Shown one piece after another: positions 1 to 8,416 of a DNA stretch of 64,000 nt. The stretch is from Ostreibacterium oceani. Its GTDB lineage: Bacteria; Pseudomonadota; Gammaproteobacteria; Cardiobacteriales; Ostreibacteriaceae. The notes under the pieces were generated by a model. That model had not been told where the DNA came from, ran no database searches, and saw nothing but the letters and a program-made list of their open reading frames with translations. The position numbers and the translations under genes were made by a program. Each line of letters opens with the position of its first letter. Position 1 is the first letter of the stretch. The stretch spans positions 1-64,000 of the forward strand of contig NZ_WHNW01000002.1 of assembly GCF_009362845.1 (NCBI RefSeq), read 5' to 3'.

Positions 1-573
1 GACCGCACACGGCTTTTTTCGTGGGACAATATCACCTGGCAAGTGCGCGCCGATGGGCAAGAGGAGGATGAAGAAGTTGATTTATCCGACCCTGAGGCCA
101 TCATCCCCGCCCACCCAGGCGAGGCGGGGAAACTAACCCTCGCGGGGATTGATAGCGATGGCGATGGGATTCGTGATGATTTGGAGTTGGCGATTTACGA
201 GCGATTCCCTGGTGAGCCGCTACGCGATTTGCGTTATGCGCTTTATCAACATGCCCAGATGTTACAAGAAACGTTACTGGCTACCGACAGCGGTGATACC
301 GATCGCATTGAAGCGGCGGGCGATCGACAGAGTTCATCAGGCAGCTGTTTATTCTATATGAGAGAAAAGGCGCTTGAGGCCGAGCTGATTGACCACGCAA
401 CACGTTTGGATATAAGACGTTGGTTACAAACACTGCTGATTGATACATCAGCGCGTGCGGCAGCTTATAGCGACTATAACCAATACTGGAGTGGACGTGT
501 ACTTTCTTTGCCACCCACGACTGGTCAGGATTATGAATATTGCGAGTTTGAATTAGAGGGGGAATATCAATGA
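1..573 (+). CDS. Hypothetical protein with calcium-binding-type loop (5' end outside window)
   Basis: The frame is open from the first base of the window, so the gene begins upstream and only about 190 C-terminal codons are visible. A strongly acidic stretch (QEEDEEVDLSDPE) is followed by DSDGDGIRDDLE, a DxDxDG loop of the thrombospondin type 3/dockerin-like kind that usually binds calcium in exported proteins. I do not recognise the rest. Its TGA stop overlaps the ATG of the next gene (ATGA at 570-573), which suggests translational coupling. An internal GTG at 43 could serve as a start, but no ribosome site marks it and the open upstream frame argues against it. The function is unknown. Confidence 0.6.
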   Translation, partial: DRTRLFSWDNITWQVRADGQEEDEEVDLSDPEAIIPAHPGEAGKLTLAGIDSDGDGIRDDLELAIYERFPGEPLRDLRYALYQHAQMLQETLLATDSGDTDRIEAAGDRQSSSGSCLFYMREKALEAELIDHATRLDIRRWLQTLLIDTSARAAAYSDYNQYWSGRVLSLPPTTGQDYEYCEFELEGEYQ

Positions 574-968
574 TTACGTTAAAAAAACGGTTACCCCTTA
601 TGCGAATGGCTTCGCGACGTTTTCTATCATCTACCCTGTTGGTTACGCTACTGTCTGTGGCGCTACCTAGCACTGCCAATGAAAATAATCATTGTGGGCA
701 AGCAATGACAATTTTCTTTGGTAATGGGGTTTGGAATTCACGTGAAGATGCTTATGATAGTTTGGATACGGTTAGAAATGTTTACAAGGACGCGTTAGCT
801 GAAGACTACCCCGATATAGCGTTTGACTTTGAACTTGCCTATAATCATAATCAGGGAACAGTGGCAGATCTCTGGGAAGTACTGCTTCAAAAAATCATCG
901 AAGACCCGAGAGTAGAAATAGGTAAAATGACTGCCGAGCAGTATGTCAACTACTACATTTCTACCTAG
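570..968 (+). CDS. Small exported hypothetical protein
   Basis: This 132-residue protein starts inside the stop codon of the preceding gene (ATGA). The N-terminus is basic (KKR, RMASRR) and followed by a hydrophobic stretch (FLSSTLLVTLLSVALPSTA) typical of a signal peptide, with likely cleavage near STA-NEN. The mature part is about 95 residues, acidic and mostly helical in character, with one cysteine. I recognise no family. Coupling to the calcium-loop protein upstream suggests the two act together outside the cytoplasm, but that is inference only. It is followed by a 96-bp gap in which I see no terminator. Confidence 0.6.
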   Translation: MITLKKRLPLMRMASRRFLSSTLLVTLLSVALPSTANENNHCGQAMTIFFGNGVWNSREDAYDSLDTVRNVYKDALAEDYPDIAFDFELAYNHNQGTVADLWEVLLQKIIEDPRVEIGKMTAEQYVNYYIST

Positions 969-1064
969 CTATGCGAATACAGGCTGTGAACGATAGGGCT
1001 ATTATCTGTGGCATTAATTCGATAGAATAGCCACTTGACCATTTGCAACACGTAAAGCACCCTA

Positions 1065-2363
1065 ATGAAAATCGCAGTTATTGGTACGGGCATTTCTGGG
1101 ATGGCAGTATCCTATTTACTCCATCCGCAGCACGATATAACGGTTTATGAGCAATCCGATTATATCGGCGGACATAGCCGAACACGCACAGTCCAACACG
1201 ATGGCCAGACGATTGCCGTTGATACGGGGTTTATCGTATTTAACGCACGTAATTACCCGCATTTATGCGCATTATTCAAACATCTAGACATTCCCACTGC
1301 CAGCAGTAATATGTCATTTGGCGTGAGTATCGATAACGGCTGGTTAGAATACGGCACCAACCAACTCCTCGGGCTATTGGCGCAAAAGAAAAACCTATGC
1401 CGCCCTAAATTTTATCGCTTGCTAGCTGATATTTTACGGTTTAATCGCCAAGCAAAACGCTACGTAGAAAAAAACCCACAAGCCAGCATGGCGCAATGCC
1501 TCACCGATTTACGGCTAAGTAATTGGTTTCGTGATTACTATTTACTGGCAATGGGAGGCGCAATCTGGAGCACCCCATCGACTGAGATGCTTGCCTTTCC
1601 AGCCAAAACGCTGATTCAATTTTTTGACAATCATGGATTGCTCACGGTCAACGACCAACCGCAATGGCATACAGTACTCGGCGGCAGCCAAACCTACATC
1701 AAAAAACTAACCGCTTCATTTTCGCATCGCATCCGCCTAAACACAGGCGTTAAGCGGGTCAAACGACTACCTGATGGCGTTGCGGTGATTGATTGCCTAG
1801 ACCAGACAGAACACTACGATCAGGTTATTTTTGCCTGCCATAGCGATCAAGCCCTTGCCATGATTGCGCAACCAACCGCAGCAGAAACGTCCGTACTTGG
1901 GCGCATTCGCTACCAACCGAATCAAGCCGTCCTGCATACGGATGCGCGATTGATGCCACATCACCAATCGGCTTGGTCAAGCTGGGTCTATTTATCCCGC
2001 TCGCAAACTAATCCGCAAACTAATCTGCAACCCACCTCACCAACGCACCCAGCCAACGGCGTTAGCCTCACGTATTGGATGAATAATTTACAACCGCTAG
2101 GCACGGCCAAACCGCTCTTTGTCACGCTAAACCCAGCCGAGCCACCCGATGCCCGCCTGATTTATGACACGCATACGTTTCATCACCCGCTGTTTGACGC
2201 CGATGCCATCGCCGCCCAACAAGCGCTCGCCAGCATACAAGGCACTGACAAGCTGTGGTTTTGTGGCGCTTGGCAACGCTACGGATTTCACGAAGATGGG
2301 CTATTAAGCGCGGTTAACCTCGCGCGTCAATTTGGGGTAACGCCGCCTTGGGAAGCGTTATGA
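1065..2363 (+). CDS. FAD-dependent amine-oxidase-like oxidoreductase (COG2907 type)
   Basis: The protein has 432 residues. It opens with a Rossmann dinucleotide-binding fingerprint, IAVIGTGISGMAVSYLL (GxGxxG), followed by YEQSDYIGGHSRTRTV, the flavin-binding GGH motif of amine-oxidase and phytoene-desaturase-like enzymes. A C-terminal motif, WFCGAWQRYGFHEDGLLSAV, resembles the second FAD contact of the family. Members of this group often sit beside a DUF1365 gene and a cyclopropane-fatty-acid-synthase-like methyltransferase, which implies lipid modification. Here only the DUF1365 gene follows, overlapping by 4 bases (ATGA at 2360). The substrate is unknown. The family is clear and the role is inferred from context. 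Confidence 0.85.
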   Translation: MKIAVIGTGISGMAVSYLLHPQHDITVYEQSDYIGGHSRTRTVQHDGQTIAVDTGFIVFNARNYPHLCALFKHLDIPTASSNMSFGVSIDNGWLEYGTNQLLGLLAQKKNLCRPKFYRLLADILRFNRQAKRYVEKNPQASMAQCLTDLRLSNWFRDYYLLAMGGAIWSTPSTEMLAFPAKTLIQFFDNHGLLTVNDQPQWHTVLGGSQTYIKKLTASFSHRIRLNTGVKRVKRLPDGVAVIDCLDQTEHYDQVIFACHSDQALAMIAQPTAAETSVLGRIRYQPNQAVLHTDARLMPHHQSAWSSWVYLSRSQTNPQTNLQPTSPTHPANGVSLTYWMNNLQPLGTAKPLFVTLNPAEPPDARLIYDTHTFHHPLFDADAIAAQQALASIQGTDKLWFCGAWQRYGFHEDGLLSAVNLARQFGVTPPWEAL

Positions 2364-3280
2364 AAGACGCTGCTGTGAAAGACGCTGCGGAAAACGCTGA
2401 AAAAGACAGCCCACTGACCGAGACGCTGACTACGCCCTGCCTTCAGTCGCCAAACGCTCAGTCGCCAAACGCTCAGTCACCAAACACTCAGTCGCCGTGC
2501 GCTCAGTTTTCCTGCCCTCAGTTACTCTCAGCGCGGGTAATGCACCAGCGCCTAGACCCCAAAAAAAATGGGTTTTCCTATGGCGTGTATTATATCGCCA
2601 TCCCGTTAGCCTCGATTGCAAATGGTCGCCTTGGCAAGATCATGCCCGTTAATCGCTTTGGATTACACAGCTTTTACAGCAAAGACCACGGCTACCGCGA
2701 CAACCGTTCGCTACAAACATGGATTGACGATAGATTATCCGAGCATGGCATCGCGTTACCCCATCAGGTAGTACTAATTACCATGCCACGTATTTTGGGC
2801 TATGTATTTAACCCCGTGAGTTTTTGGCTGTGTTACAATCAAAATAACGAACTTTACTGTACAGTAAACGAAGTAAACAATACGTTTGGCGAGACACACA
2901 GCTATCTGTGCCACCCCCAAAACGGGCAGCCCATCGACAAAAACCAGTGGATGCAAGCCGACAAACAATTCCACGTCTCACCGTTTTTACCGCGCGAAGG
3001 CTATTACTGGTTTCGCTACCACATCACCGCCAAACACGCCCAAATCCAAATCGATTATTATGGTAAAAATAACCAAAAAACCTTAATCACGACCGTCAAT
3101 GGCGCGTTTTCGCCGTTATCTCGGGCGAGCCTTCGCCGTGCTTGGTACAAAACACCGCTGCTTACGATTAAGGTGATAACACTGATTCATTACCAAGCCT
3201 TAAAAATCCTCGGCAAAAAAATTCGCCACATTAAAAAGCCCGACCCACACGACAGAAAAACCACCAAAAATCAGCGTTAA
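2360..3280 (+). CDS. DUF1365 family protein
   Basis: Conserved blocks of DUF1365 (COG3496) are visible: SARVMHQRLDPKKNGFSYGVYY, HGYRDNRSLQTWIDDRL, PRILGYVFNPVSFWLCY, and NEVNNTFGETHSYL. I place the start at the ATG at 2360, which overlaps the upstream stop (ATGA). A TTG at 2348 is also in frame but is less likely. Residues about 25 to 55 consist of repeated QSPNA-like pentapeptides encoded by a 15-bp tandem array, an insertion before the conserved domain. DUF1365 proteins are commonly paired with the FAD oxidoreductase found here, so the two probably act in one lipid-related pathway. No biochemical function is established from the sequence. Confidence 0.85.
   Translation: MKDAAVKDAAENAEKDSPLTETLTTPCLQSPNAQSPNAQSPNTQSPCAQFSCPQLLSARVMHQRLDPKKNGFSYGVYYIAIPLASIANGRLGKIMPVNRFGLHSFYSKDHGYRDNRSLQTWIDDRLSEHGIALPHQVVLITMPRILGYVFNPVSFWLCYNQNNELYCTVNEVNNTFGETHSYLCHPQNGQPIDKNQWMQADKQFHVSPFLPREGYYWFRYHITAKHAQIQIDYYGKNNQKTLITTVNGAFSPLSRASLRRAWYKTPLLTIKVITLIHYQALKILGKKIRHIKKPDPHDRKTTKNQR
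2441..2515 (+). repeat. 15-bp in-frame tandem repeat (5 units)
   Basis: Five units related to GCTCAGTCGCCAAAC lie inside the DUF1365 gene and encode QSPNA-type pentapeptides ahead of the conserved domain. The third to fifth units have diverged. The unit length is a multiple of three, so gain or loss of a unit keeps the frame. Confidence 0.9.
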
Positions 3281-3321
3281 CCGCATTAGTCGCGTTGGTT
3301 AACAACCGCTACAAACAAACG

Positions 3322-4758
3322 CTACGGCCAAATAATCCCAGCGCAAACACCCTCTTTCGTGTTCTTTAAATAGGCTTCACCGTCGTGTAATGACATGATT
3401 TCTCGAACAAAACTAAGACCCAGCCCTGTGCTTTTATGTAGACGATGATTTGATTGCAATGAAAAAAATCGTTCAAATGCCCTGTCAAGCACATAGTCTT
3501 CAAGCACTACGCCTTCATTAATCACCTGTAAATGATGGCGGTTATTATCCATCCGATAAGCCAGTATTATGTCGCCTTGATCAGGGGCATTCTCTAAGGC
3601 ATTATCTAGCAAATTAGCGATAGCTTGTCGAATCAACAGGCTATCACCTGAAACATTTTGTGTATCAGGCATTTCAACGGCAACGGCTAATCCATAATCC
3701 TGAATAATCGACGCCCTTTCAGACAATAACTGCTCAACGACTGCGGACAAATCAAAGGTATCGATTATATCGAGTTTATTTTTACTCTCCAATTTGGCCA
3801 AATCCAGCATTCGTTCTACCAACTTTTGCATCCGTTGATTCGATATTTGGATATTATTGATAAACCGCAGTTGCTCTGATTGAGGTACGCCTTCGGCCAA
3901 TAACTCAGCGGCAGCGCCAACCGCGGTTAGCGGCGTTTTTAATTCATGCGTCAAACCATGAATATAGTGCTCAACATATTCTTTACCATCTAATTCCTCG
4001 CGCATCTGTGTCATCGCCTTGGCGAGCTTATCAAACCGTTTATCCAAAAAACGAGGCGGCGGTGTTTTTTGGCCACGTGTCATCCTATTGGCATAATTAA
4101 CCAACCGCGAAATCGCGTGTGTAAACCCATAGCTAACTAAATACGCCAATACAATCGCAATAGTGACAAGCAATAACGCATAGTCTTTTAAGTTATCTAT
4201 TTCAACCGCCAGCAACTGCTCAAGCGGGCGAATCGGCTTGACAACACTCAACACACCGACGATTTCATTATCAATACGAATCGGCGCCGCTACAACCATG
4301 ATTTTTTCATCCCCTTCAGCGGTTTTATCGTCATAACGAAAACTACTGCGCGCGCCGTACTGCCCTTGTAATGTCAGATTGACATCGCGCCACTGCGAAA
4401 AATCTTTGCCTTCATTTCTATTGGTCGAATCATAGACAACAACCCCTTGACGATTGGTCACATAGATTTCCAAATCAATTTCATCTTTATAGAGACTGTA
4501 AATTGTTGCATTTAACCGACGTTTATAGCTGTCTTCAAATAACTGAGACATTTGCGCCGTGTCTAACACTTGATCACGAAATTCATGCTCTAAAAAGGTA
4601 GCCAGTAAGTTTGCCGTATCGACCAATACGGTCTCTGAGGATTGTTGAAATGCGGTTTTTAACTTGTCAGAAGCCTTATCTAAAATAAACCACGACAACC
4701 CACCTATCACGATAAAATAAACAACAAACGCACGAAAACTAAAGCTCATCTTCATCAT
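3322..4758 (-). CDS. creC: CreC-type sensor histidine kinase
   Basis: The protein has 478 residues, close to E. coli CreC. An N-terminal membrane segment (FVVYFIVIGGLSWFIL) leads to a periplasmic sensor region containing VVYDSTNRNEGKDFSQWRD and LTLQGQYGARSSF, which match CreC closely. A second membrane segment (YALLLVTIAIVLAYLVSYGF), a HAMP-like linker, a phosphoacceptor box (GLTHELKTPL) and an ATPase domain with N box (NLLDNALENA) and G box (STGLGLSFV) follow. Its start overlaps the creB stop (4755-4758), so the genes form one operon in the order creB-creC. In enteric bacteria CreBC responds to carbon source and envelope signals. Here it stands divergent to a sortase pair. An alternative identity is the kinase of the dedicated proteobacterial sortase system, but the length and sensor motifs fit CreC better. 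Confidence 0.85.
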   Translation of the reverse strand: MMKMSFSFRAFVVYFIVIGGLSWFILDKASDKLKTAFQQSSETVLVDTANLLATFLEHEFRDQVLDTAQMSQLFEDSYKRRLNATIYSLYKDEIDLEIYVTNRQGVVVYDSTNRNEGKDFSQWRDVNLTLQGQYGARSSFRYDDKTAEGDEKIMVVAAPIRIDNEIVGVLSVVKPIRPLEQLLAVEIDNLKDYALLLVTIAIVLAYLVSYGFTHAISRLVNYANRMTRGQKTPPPRFLDKRFDKLAKAMTQMREELDGKEYVEHYIHGLTHELKTPLTAVGAAAELLAEGVPQSEQLRFINNIQISNQRMQKLVERMLDLAKLESKNKLDIIDTFDLSAVVEQLLSERASIIQDYGLAVAVEMPDTQNVSGDSLLIRQAIANLLDNALENAPDQGDIILAYRMDNNRHHLQVINEGVVLEDYVLDRAFERFFSLQSNHRLHKSTGLGLSFVREIMSLHDGEAYLKNTKEGVCAGIIWP

Positions 4759-5483
4759 GAAGCCAACGAATAACCAAACCCGCGATGCGTCACAATCGGA
4801 ATGTCATCCGCATCAATGGATTTAAGCTTTTGTCGTAGGCTTTTGATATGCGTATCAATCACTCGGTCATCAGAAGGATGGTTTGATGTCCACACTTGTT
4901 CTATTAGCTGACGGCGTGAATAAATCCGCTTAGGGTACTTAATGAGCGTTGATAGCAACAAATATTCACTGCGAGTAAGCGCCAAATCATGCCCGCGGTA
5001 AGCGATTTTCATTAATTGTTCGTCTAGCAGAAAGGGGGTGTTTTTTGACCCCTCATCGGATGCCGCCATTGCCTGAGAAACCGCCTGAGTCGACAGCTCA
5101 GGAGCATTATCCATTGTTTGGCTGCGCTTTAGTATATTTCGCACCCTAGCAACGACTTCCCGAGGACTAAATGGTTTGGTCACATAATCATCCGCGCCGA
5201 TTTCTAGGCCAACAATTCGATCAATTTCTTCGGATCGCGCGGTCAAAAACATGGTTGGAATGTCATATTGCTGCCGTATGGTTTTAAATAGCTCAAAACC
5301 ACTGGCATCGGGCAAACCAACATCCAAAATAATAAATTCCGTTGGCGTTGATGCTAAATGCACTAACGCCGATTTAGCATCCATCACCCAAGTCGGGTGC
5401 ATGCCTTCGGCGGTTAAGGCATAAAGCAGTGTGTCGGCAATTTCTGCCTCATCTTCGATAATTAAAACCGTTGTTATCATCAC
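4755..5483 (-). CDS. creB: CreB-type response regulator
   Basis: This 242-residue OmpR/PhoB-family regulator has acidic-pocket residues D11-E12, phospho-acceptor D54 (IILDVGLPD), LTARSEEIDRIVGLEIGADD, and the switch lysine in VTKPFSPREV, all very like CreB. The C-terminal winged helix contains ALTRSEYLLLSTLIKYP and DDRVIDTHIKSLRQKLK. The linker between receiver and DNA-binding domain (about residues 120-150) is longer than in E. coli and rich in Ala/Ser. The gene is the promoter-proximal member of the creBC pair and is divergent from the sortase target gene across 280 bp, a layout in which CreB could control both sides. I found no clear TTCAC-N6-TTCAC cre tag in that gap. Confidence 0.85.
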   Translation of the reverse strand: MMITTVLIIEDEAEIADTLLYALTAEGMHPTWVMDAKSALVHLASTPTEFIILDVGLPDASGFELFKTIRQQYDIPTMFLTARSEEIDRIVGLEIGADDYVTKPFSPREVVARVRNILKRSQTMDNAPELSTQAVSQAMAASDEGSKNTPFLLDEQLMKIAYRGHDLALTRSEYLLLSTLIKYPKRIYSRRQLIEQVWTSNHPSDDRVIDTHIKSLRQKLKSIDADDIPIVTHRGFGYSLAS

Positions 5484-5763
5484 TATTGCGTCATTATTAT
5501 TGGGATGTTTTTGGAGCCAACAGTATACACAACCACCCTATCACTTGTCTATTTTTAAAATAATCAAAGTATTGGGCTGACAGCATGACGATGATAGCAT
5601 GGTAATGACATGCATGGTAATGGTCGCATAGTGATGGTCTTGTTATCTGTCGAATCTTCATCTAATTCACACATAAGGCACACATAAGGCACACACAGGG
5701 CACACAGATTTTACAAAATCATTTGCAACAATAATACCAACCAACCACTACTCGGAGACCATT

Positions 5764-7743
5764 ATGCAAATCAATCGAATTTTCATCAGAAGCACCTTGT
5801 TAATATCAAGCGTTATTATTCAGCTCACGCATGCAGCAAATAACGATAATATGACCGCTCGTTTAATGCTAGCAGACCAGTCCAATCAATTTAACCAACC
5901 TGCGTTATTATTGAATACCGAGATTAGCGGTGAAATAAACGGCATGATTGCGACAATGACGCTGACTCAGACATTTCAAAATACCAGCAATGAGTGGATG
6001 AATGGACAATATGAATTCCCACTATCAGACAAAGCCACCATTGACAGCCTAACGATGACAACAGACAATACGGTTATTCGTGGCATCGTCAAAGAAAAAG
6101 CACAAGCCAAACTCGCATTTGAAGCCGCTAAAGATAAAGGGAAAAAAGCTAGTCTATTAACACAAAGCCGTCCCAATCTATTTACTATGTCGCTAGCCAA
6201 CATCGCACCCAACGCCGAAGTCATCACCGAAATTACGTGGATTACCATGGTTGACTACCGCAATGGGCAGTTCTCTCTACGACTACCCACTACATTTACC
6301 CCACGTTATTCAGCACAGAGGCTAGACACTGGAGCGGGTGATTTTGCTTTTGCCACACACATGAATGAAACAGACACCCATCAATTTAGCCTCAACCTTC
6401 ATTTAGCACTTAATTTGCCTATAGAAAACATTCACAGCGCAACACACGACATTCGCGTTGATTCCATTGGTGACAGCCACCAAATCGAGCTGAGTAATGG
6501 GACAGAGCCGCTCAATCGCGATATGGTAATTCATTGGGAACCAATGGCAGGATTCAAGCCTAGCGCTGCTATCGCGTCTGAACAACAAGATGACGCTTAT
6601 TACTACGCTATGATGATTATGCCACCCGTGAAAAACATTGTTTCTACCCTGCCCAAAGCGGTGACGTTTATTATTGATACGTCAGGTTCAATGGCAGGTG
6701 ATTCAATACAACAAGCAAAACGCGGATTACTGGCGGGTTTAGATTCCTTATCAGGGCAAGATGTTTTCAACATTGTTGCGTTTGACAGCCATGCCACCCG
6801 CCTTTTTGACGAAGCACAAACCACAAACTCACACCATATGGCAACGGCCAGGCGTTTTGTCAACCAGCTACAAGCCGATGGCGGCACAGAAATGTTACCC
6901 GCTCTTCAATTAGCGTTTTCACAGCCTGAGAATCTCGGCTATCTACAACAGATTATCTTTATCACGGATGGTGCAGTTGCCAATGAAGCACAGCTATTTA
7001 ACTATCTATCCAAACACTTAGGCGATGGCCGTTTATTTACGGTGGGCATTGGGAGCGCACCCAATCAACATTTTATGTCTGGCGCCGCCAAATACGGACG
7101 TGGTAGCACGATTAATATCGCTAATTTAAACGAAGTCGATACCGAAATGACCGCCTTATTTGATAAAATTTCCCGCCCCATGATGCGCGATATCAGCATT
7201 GATTTACCTTTTAATGATTCCGTTGAAATCTATCCCAAAAAAATCCCCGACTTATACACAGCCGAACCGATTTTATTAACCCTTAAATCAGCAAACCCCA
7301 TTGATGTAGTGCGTATCAATGGCAAGCTTGGCGATGAAAATTGGGCAAGTGAAGTGAATACGGATAGCCCCAATAGCGGACAAACCAAAAACATCCATAA
7401 AATTTGGGCAAAAAACAAAATCGCGGATTTTAATGAACAATCCGTGCTTTACAGCCTACCCTTGGATGATTTCAAAGACGATATTATTCACATTGGTATC
7501 GCGCATCAGATAGTGACACCGTTTACTGCCTTCGTTGCCATAGAAGAAAAAATCTCAAAACCAACCAATGAAATGGCCAAATCCGAAACCATTGCCAATT
7601 TAGCACCGAAAAATAGTTTACTCTATGCCCCGTCAACCGCAACCAACGCAACATTGCAACTATTGATTGGACTATTATTTTTAACGCTGGCAATGATTTA
7701 TTATTTTAAAAACGCTGAAAAACAGGACAAGGTAGCGCCATGA
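5764..7743 (+). CDS. Sortase-target VIT/VWA domain surface protein
   Basis: The protein has 659 residues. A signal peptide (TLLISSVIIQLTHAAN) is followed by a VIT domain (about 40-170, with TFQNTSNEWMNGQYEFPL) and a von Willebrand A domain with the MIDAS motif D305-T-S307-G-S309. The C-terminus has a three-part sorting signal: A622-P-S-T625-A-T, a hydrophobic helix (about 631-650) and a charged tail (KNAEKQDK). This architecture matches the marine proteobacterial sortase target family. The first residue of the signal is Ala where Leu is usual. The stop overlaps the sortase start by 4 bases, so the two are co-translated. An AG-rich ribosome site (CGGAGA) lies 8-9 bases before the ATG. The likely role is a surface or periplasmic adhesin-like protein processed by the adjacent sortase. 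Confidence 0.85.
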   Translation: MQINRIFIRSTLLISSVIIQLTHAANNDNMTARLMLADQSNQFNQPALLLNTEISGEINGMIATMTLTQTFQNTSNEWMNGQYEFPLSDKATIDSLTMTTDNTVIRGIVKEKAQAKLAFEAAKDKGKKASLLTQSRPNLFTMSLANIAPNAEVITEITWITMVDYRNGQFSLRLPTTFTPRYSAQRLDTGAGDFAFATHMNETDTHQFSLNLHLALNLPIENIHSATHDIRVDSIGDSHQIELSNGTEPLNRDMVIHWEPMAGFKPSAAIASEQQDDAYYYAMMIMPPVKNIVSTLPKAVTFIIDTSGSMAGDSIQQAKRGLLAGLDSLSGQDVFNIVAFDSHATRLFDEAQTTNSHHMATARRFVNQLQADGGTEMLPALQLAFSQPENLGYLQQIIFITDGAVANEAQLFNYLSKHLGDGRLFTVGIGSAPNQHFMSGAAKYGRGSTINIANLNEVDTEMTALFDKISRPMMRDISIDLPFNDSVEIYPKKIPDLYTAEPILLTLKSANPIDVVRINGKLGDENWASEVNTDSPNSGQTKNIHKIWAKNKIADFNEQSVLYSLPLDDFKDDIIHIGIAHQIVTPFTAFVAIEEKISKPTNEMAKSETIANLAPKNSLLYAPSTATNATLQLLIGLLFLTLAMIYYFKNAEKQDKVAP

Positions 7744-8339
7744 AACGACGAAAAATTTTTGTCTTAGCCGTATTTGTTATTATGGGCATGTCACAGCTAG
7801 GCAGCGGCTTATACACTCAAGCCAAAGCACAAGTCGCCAACTGGTTAATTAGCGAGTCCTGGCAGGAACGTAATCATCATGAAGCCCCCCAAAAACCCTG
7901 GCCGTGGGCAGATACTTGGGTGGTCGCTCGCCTCAGTGTTCCACGCCTAGGCATCAATCAATTTGTCATGCAAGATGTCAGCGGTGAATCGCTGGCATTC
8001 GGGCCTGGCGCAACTGATAATATTCGCACAAATGGCTATAATATTTTAGCTGGTCACCGTGATACCCACTTTAATTATTTGGACGAGCTGCAAGTAGGCG
8101 ATTACCTTGAAATTGAAAATATCTCTGGGGAAACAATCATTTATCAAATGACGACAAGCCAAGTGATAGACGTCCGTGATGGTCCTTTACGCTTTGATGC
8201 TAACCGCACGGGGCTGTCATTAATTACTTGTTGGCCCATGGATGCCATCGTGCCTGGCGGGCCGCTACGGTATGTGGTATCTGGACAGCAAGTATCATCA
8301 ATCAGCCAAGTGACACCCCTACTGTCCTATTCCCGCTAA
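7740..8339 (+). CDS. Class GN (proteobacterial) sortase
   Basis: This 199-residue transpeptidase has an N-terminal membrane anchor (FVLAVFVIMGMSQLGSGLY). The catalytic triad is readable: H106 in LAGHRDTHF, C164 in SLITCWPMD and R177 in GGPLRYVV. Substrate-side motifs RLSVPRLGINQFV and GPGATD also fit. Class GN sortases in Gram-negatives are dedicated enzymes next to a single VIT/VWA substrate, exactly as here. It would act at the inner membrane facing the periplasm, cleaving the sorting signal of the upstream protein. ATGA overlap at 7740-7743 couples the two genes. No terminator with a T-run is seen before the convergent msbA. Confidence 0.9.
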   Translation: MKRRKIFVLAVFVIMGMSQLGSGLYTQAKAQVANWLISESWQERNHHEAPQKPWPWADTWVVARLSVPRLGINQFVMQDVSGESLAFGPGATDNIRTNGYNILAGHRDTHFNYLDELQVGDYLEIENISGETIIYQMTTSQVIDVRDGPLRFDANRTGLSLITCWPMDAIVPGGPLRYVVSGQQVSSISQVTPLLSYSR

Positions 8340-8416
8340 TTAGCTGATTAGATAGTCTTATGATTTTATTGATTAAAAAACGGGTTCACTTACGATAAAC
8401 CTTGGATGGCAGGCTA

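Noticed and set aside
2348-2362. TTG start for the DUF1365 gene
   Set aside because: The ATG at 2360 overlaps the upstream stop as ATGA and is the more usual coupled start.
3322-5483. Annotation of the two-component pair as the dedicated marine sortase regulators
   Set aside because: The kinase is 478 residues with CreC-specific sensor motifs. As I recall, the dedicated sortase kinases are much longer. The possibility is kept only as a finding.
5484-5763. Possible cre tag (TTCAC-N6-TTCAC) between creB and the sortase target gene
   Set aside because: The only candidate, TTCATCTAATTCAC, has a 4-bp gap and one mismatch, so it does not fit the known spacing.
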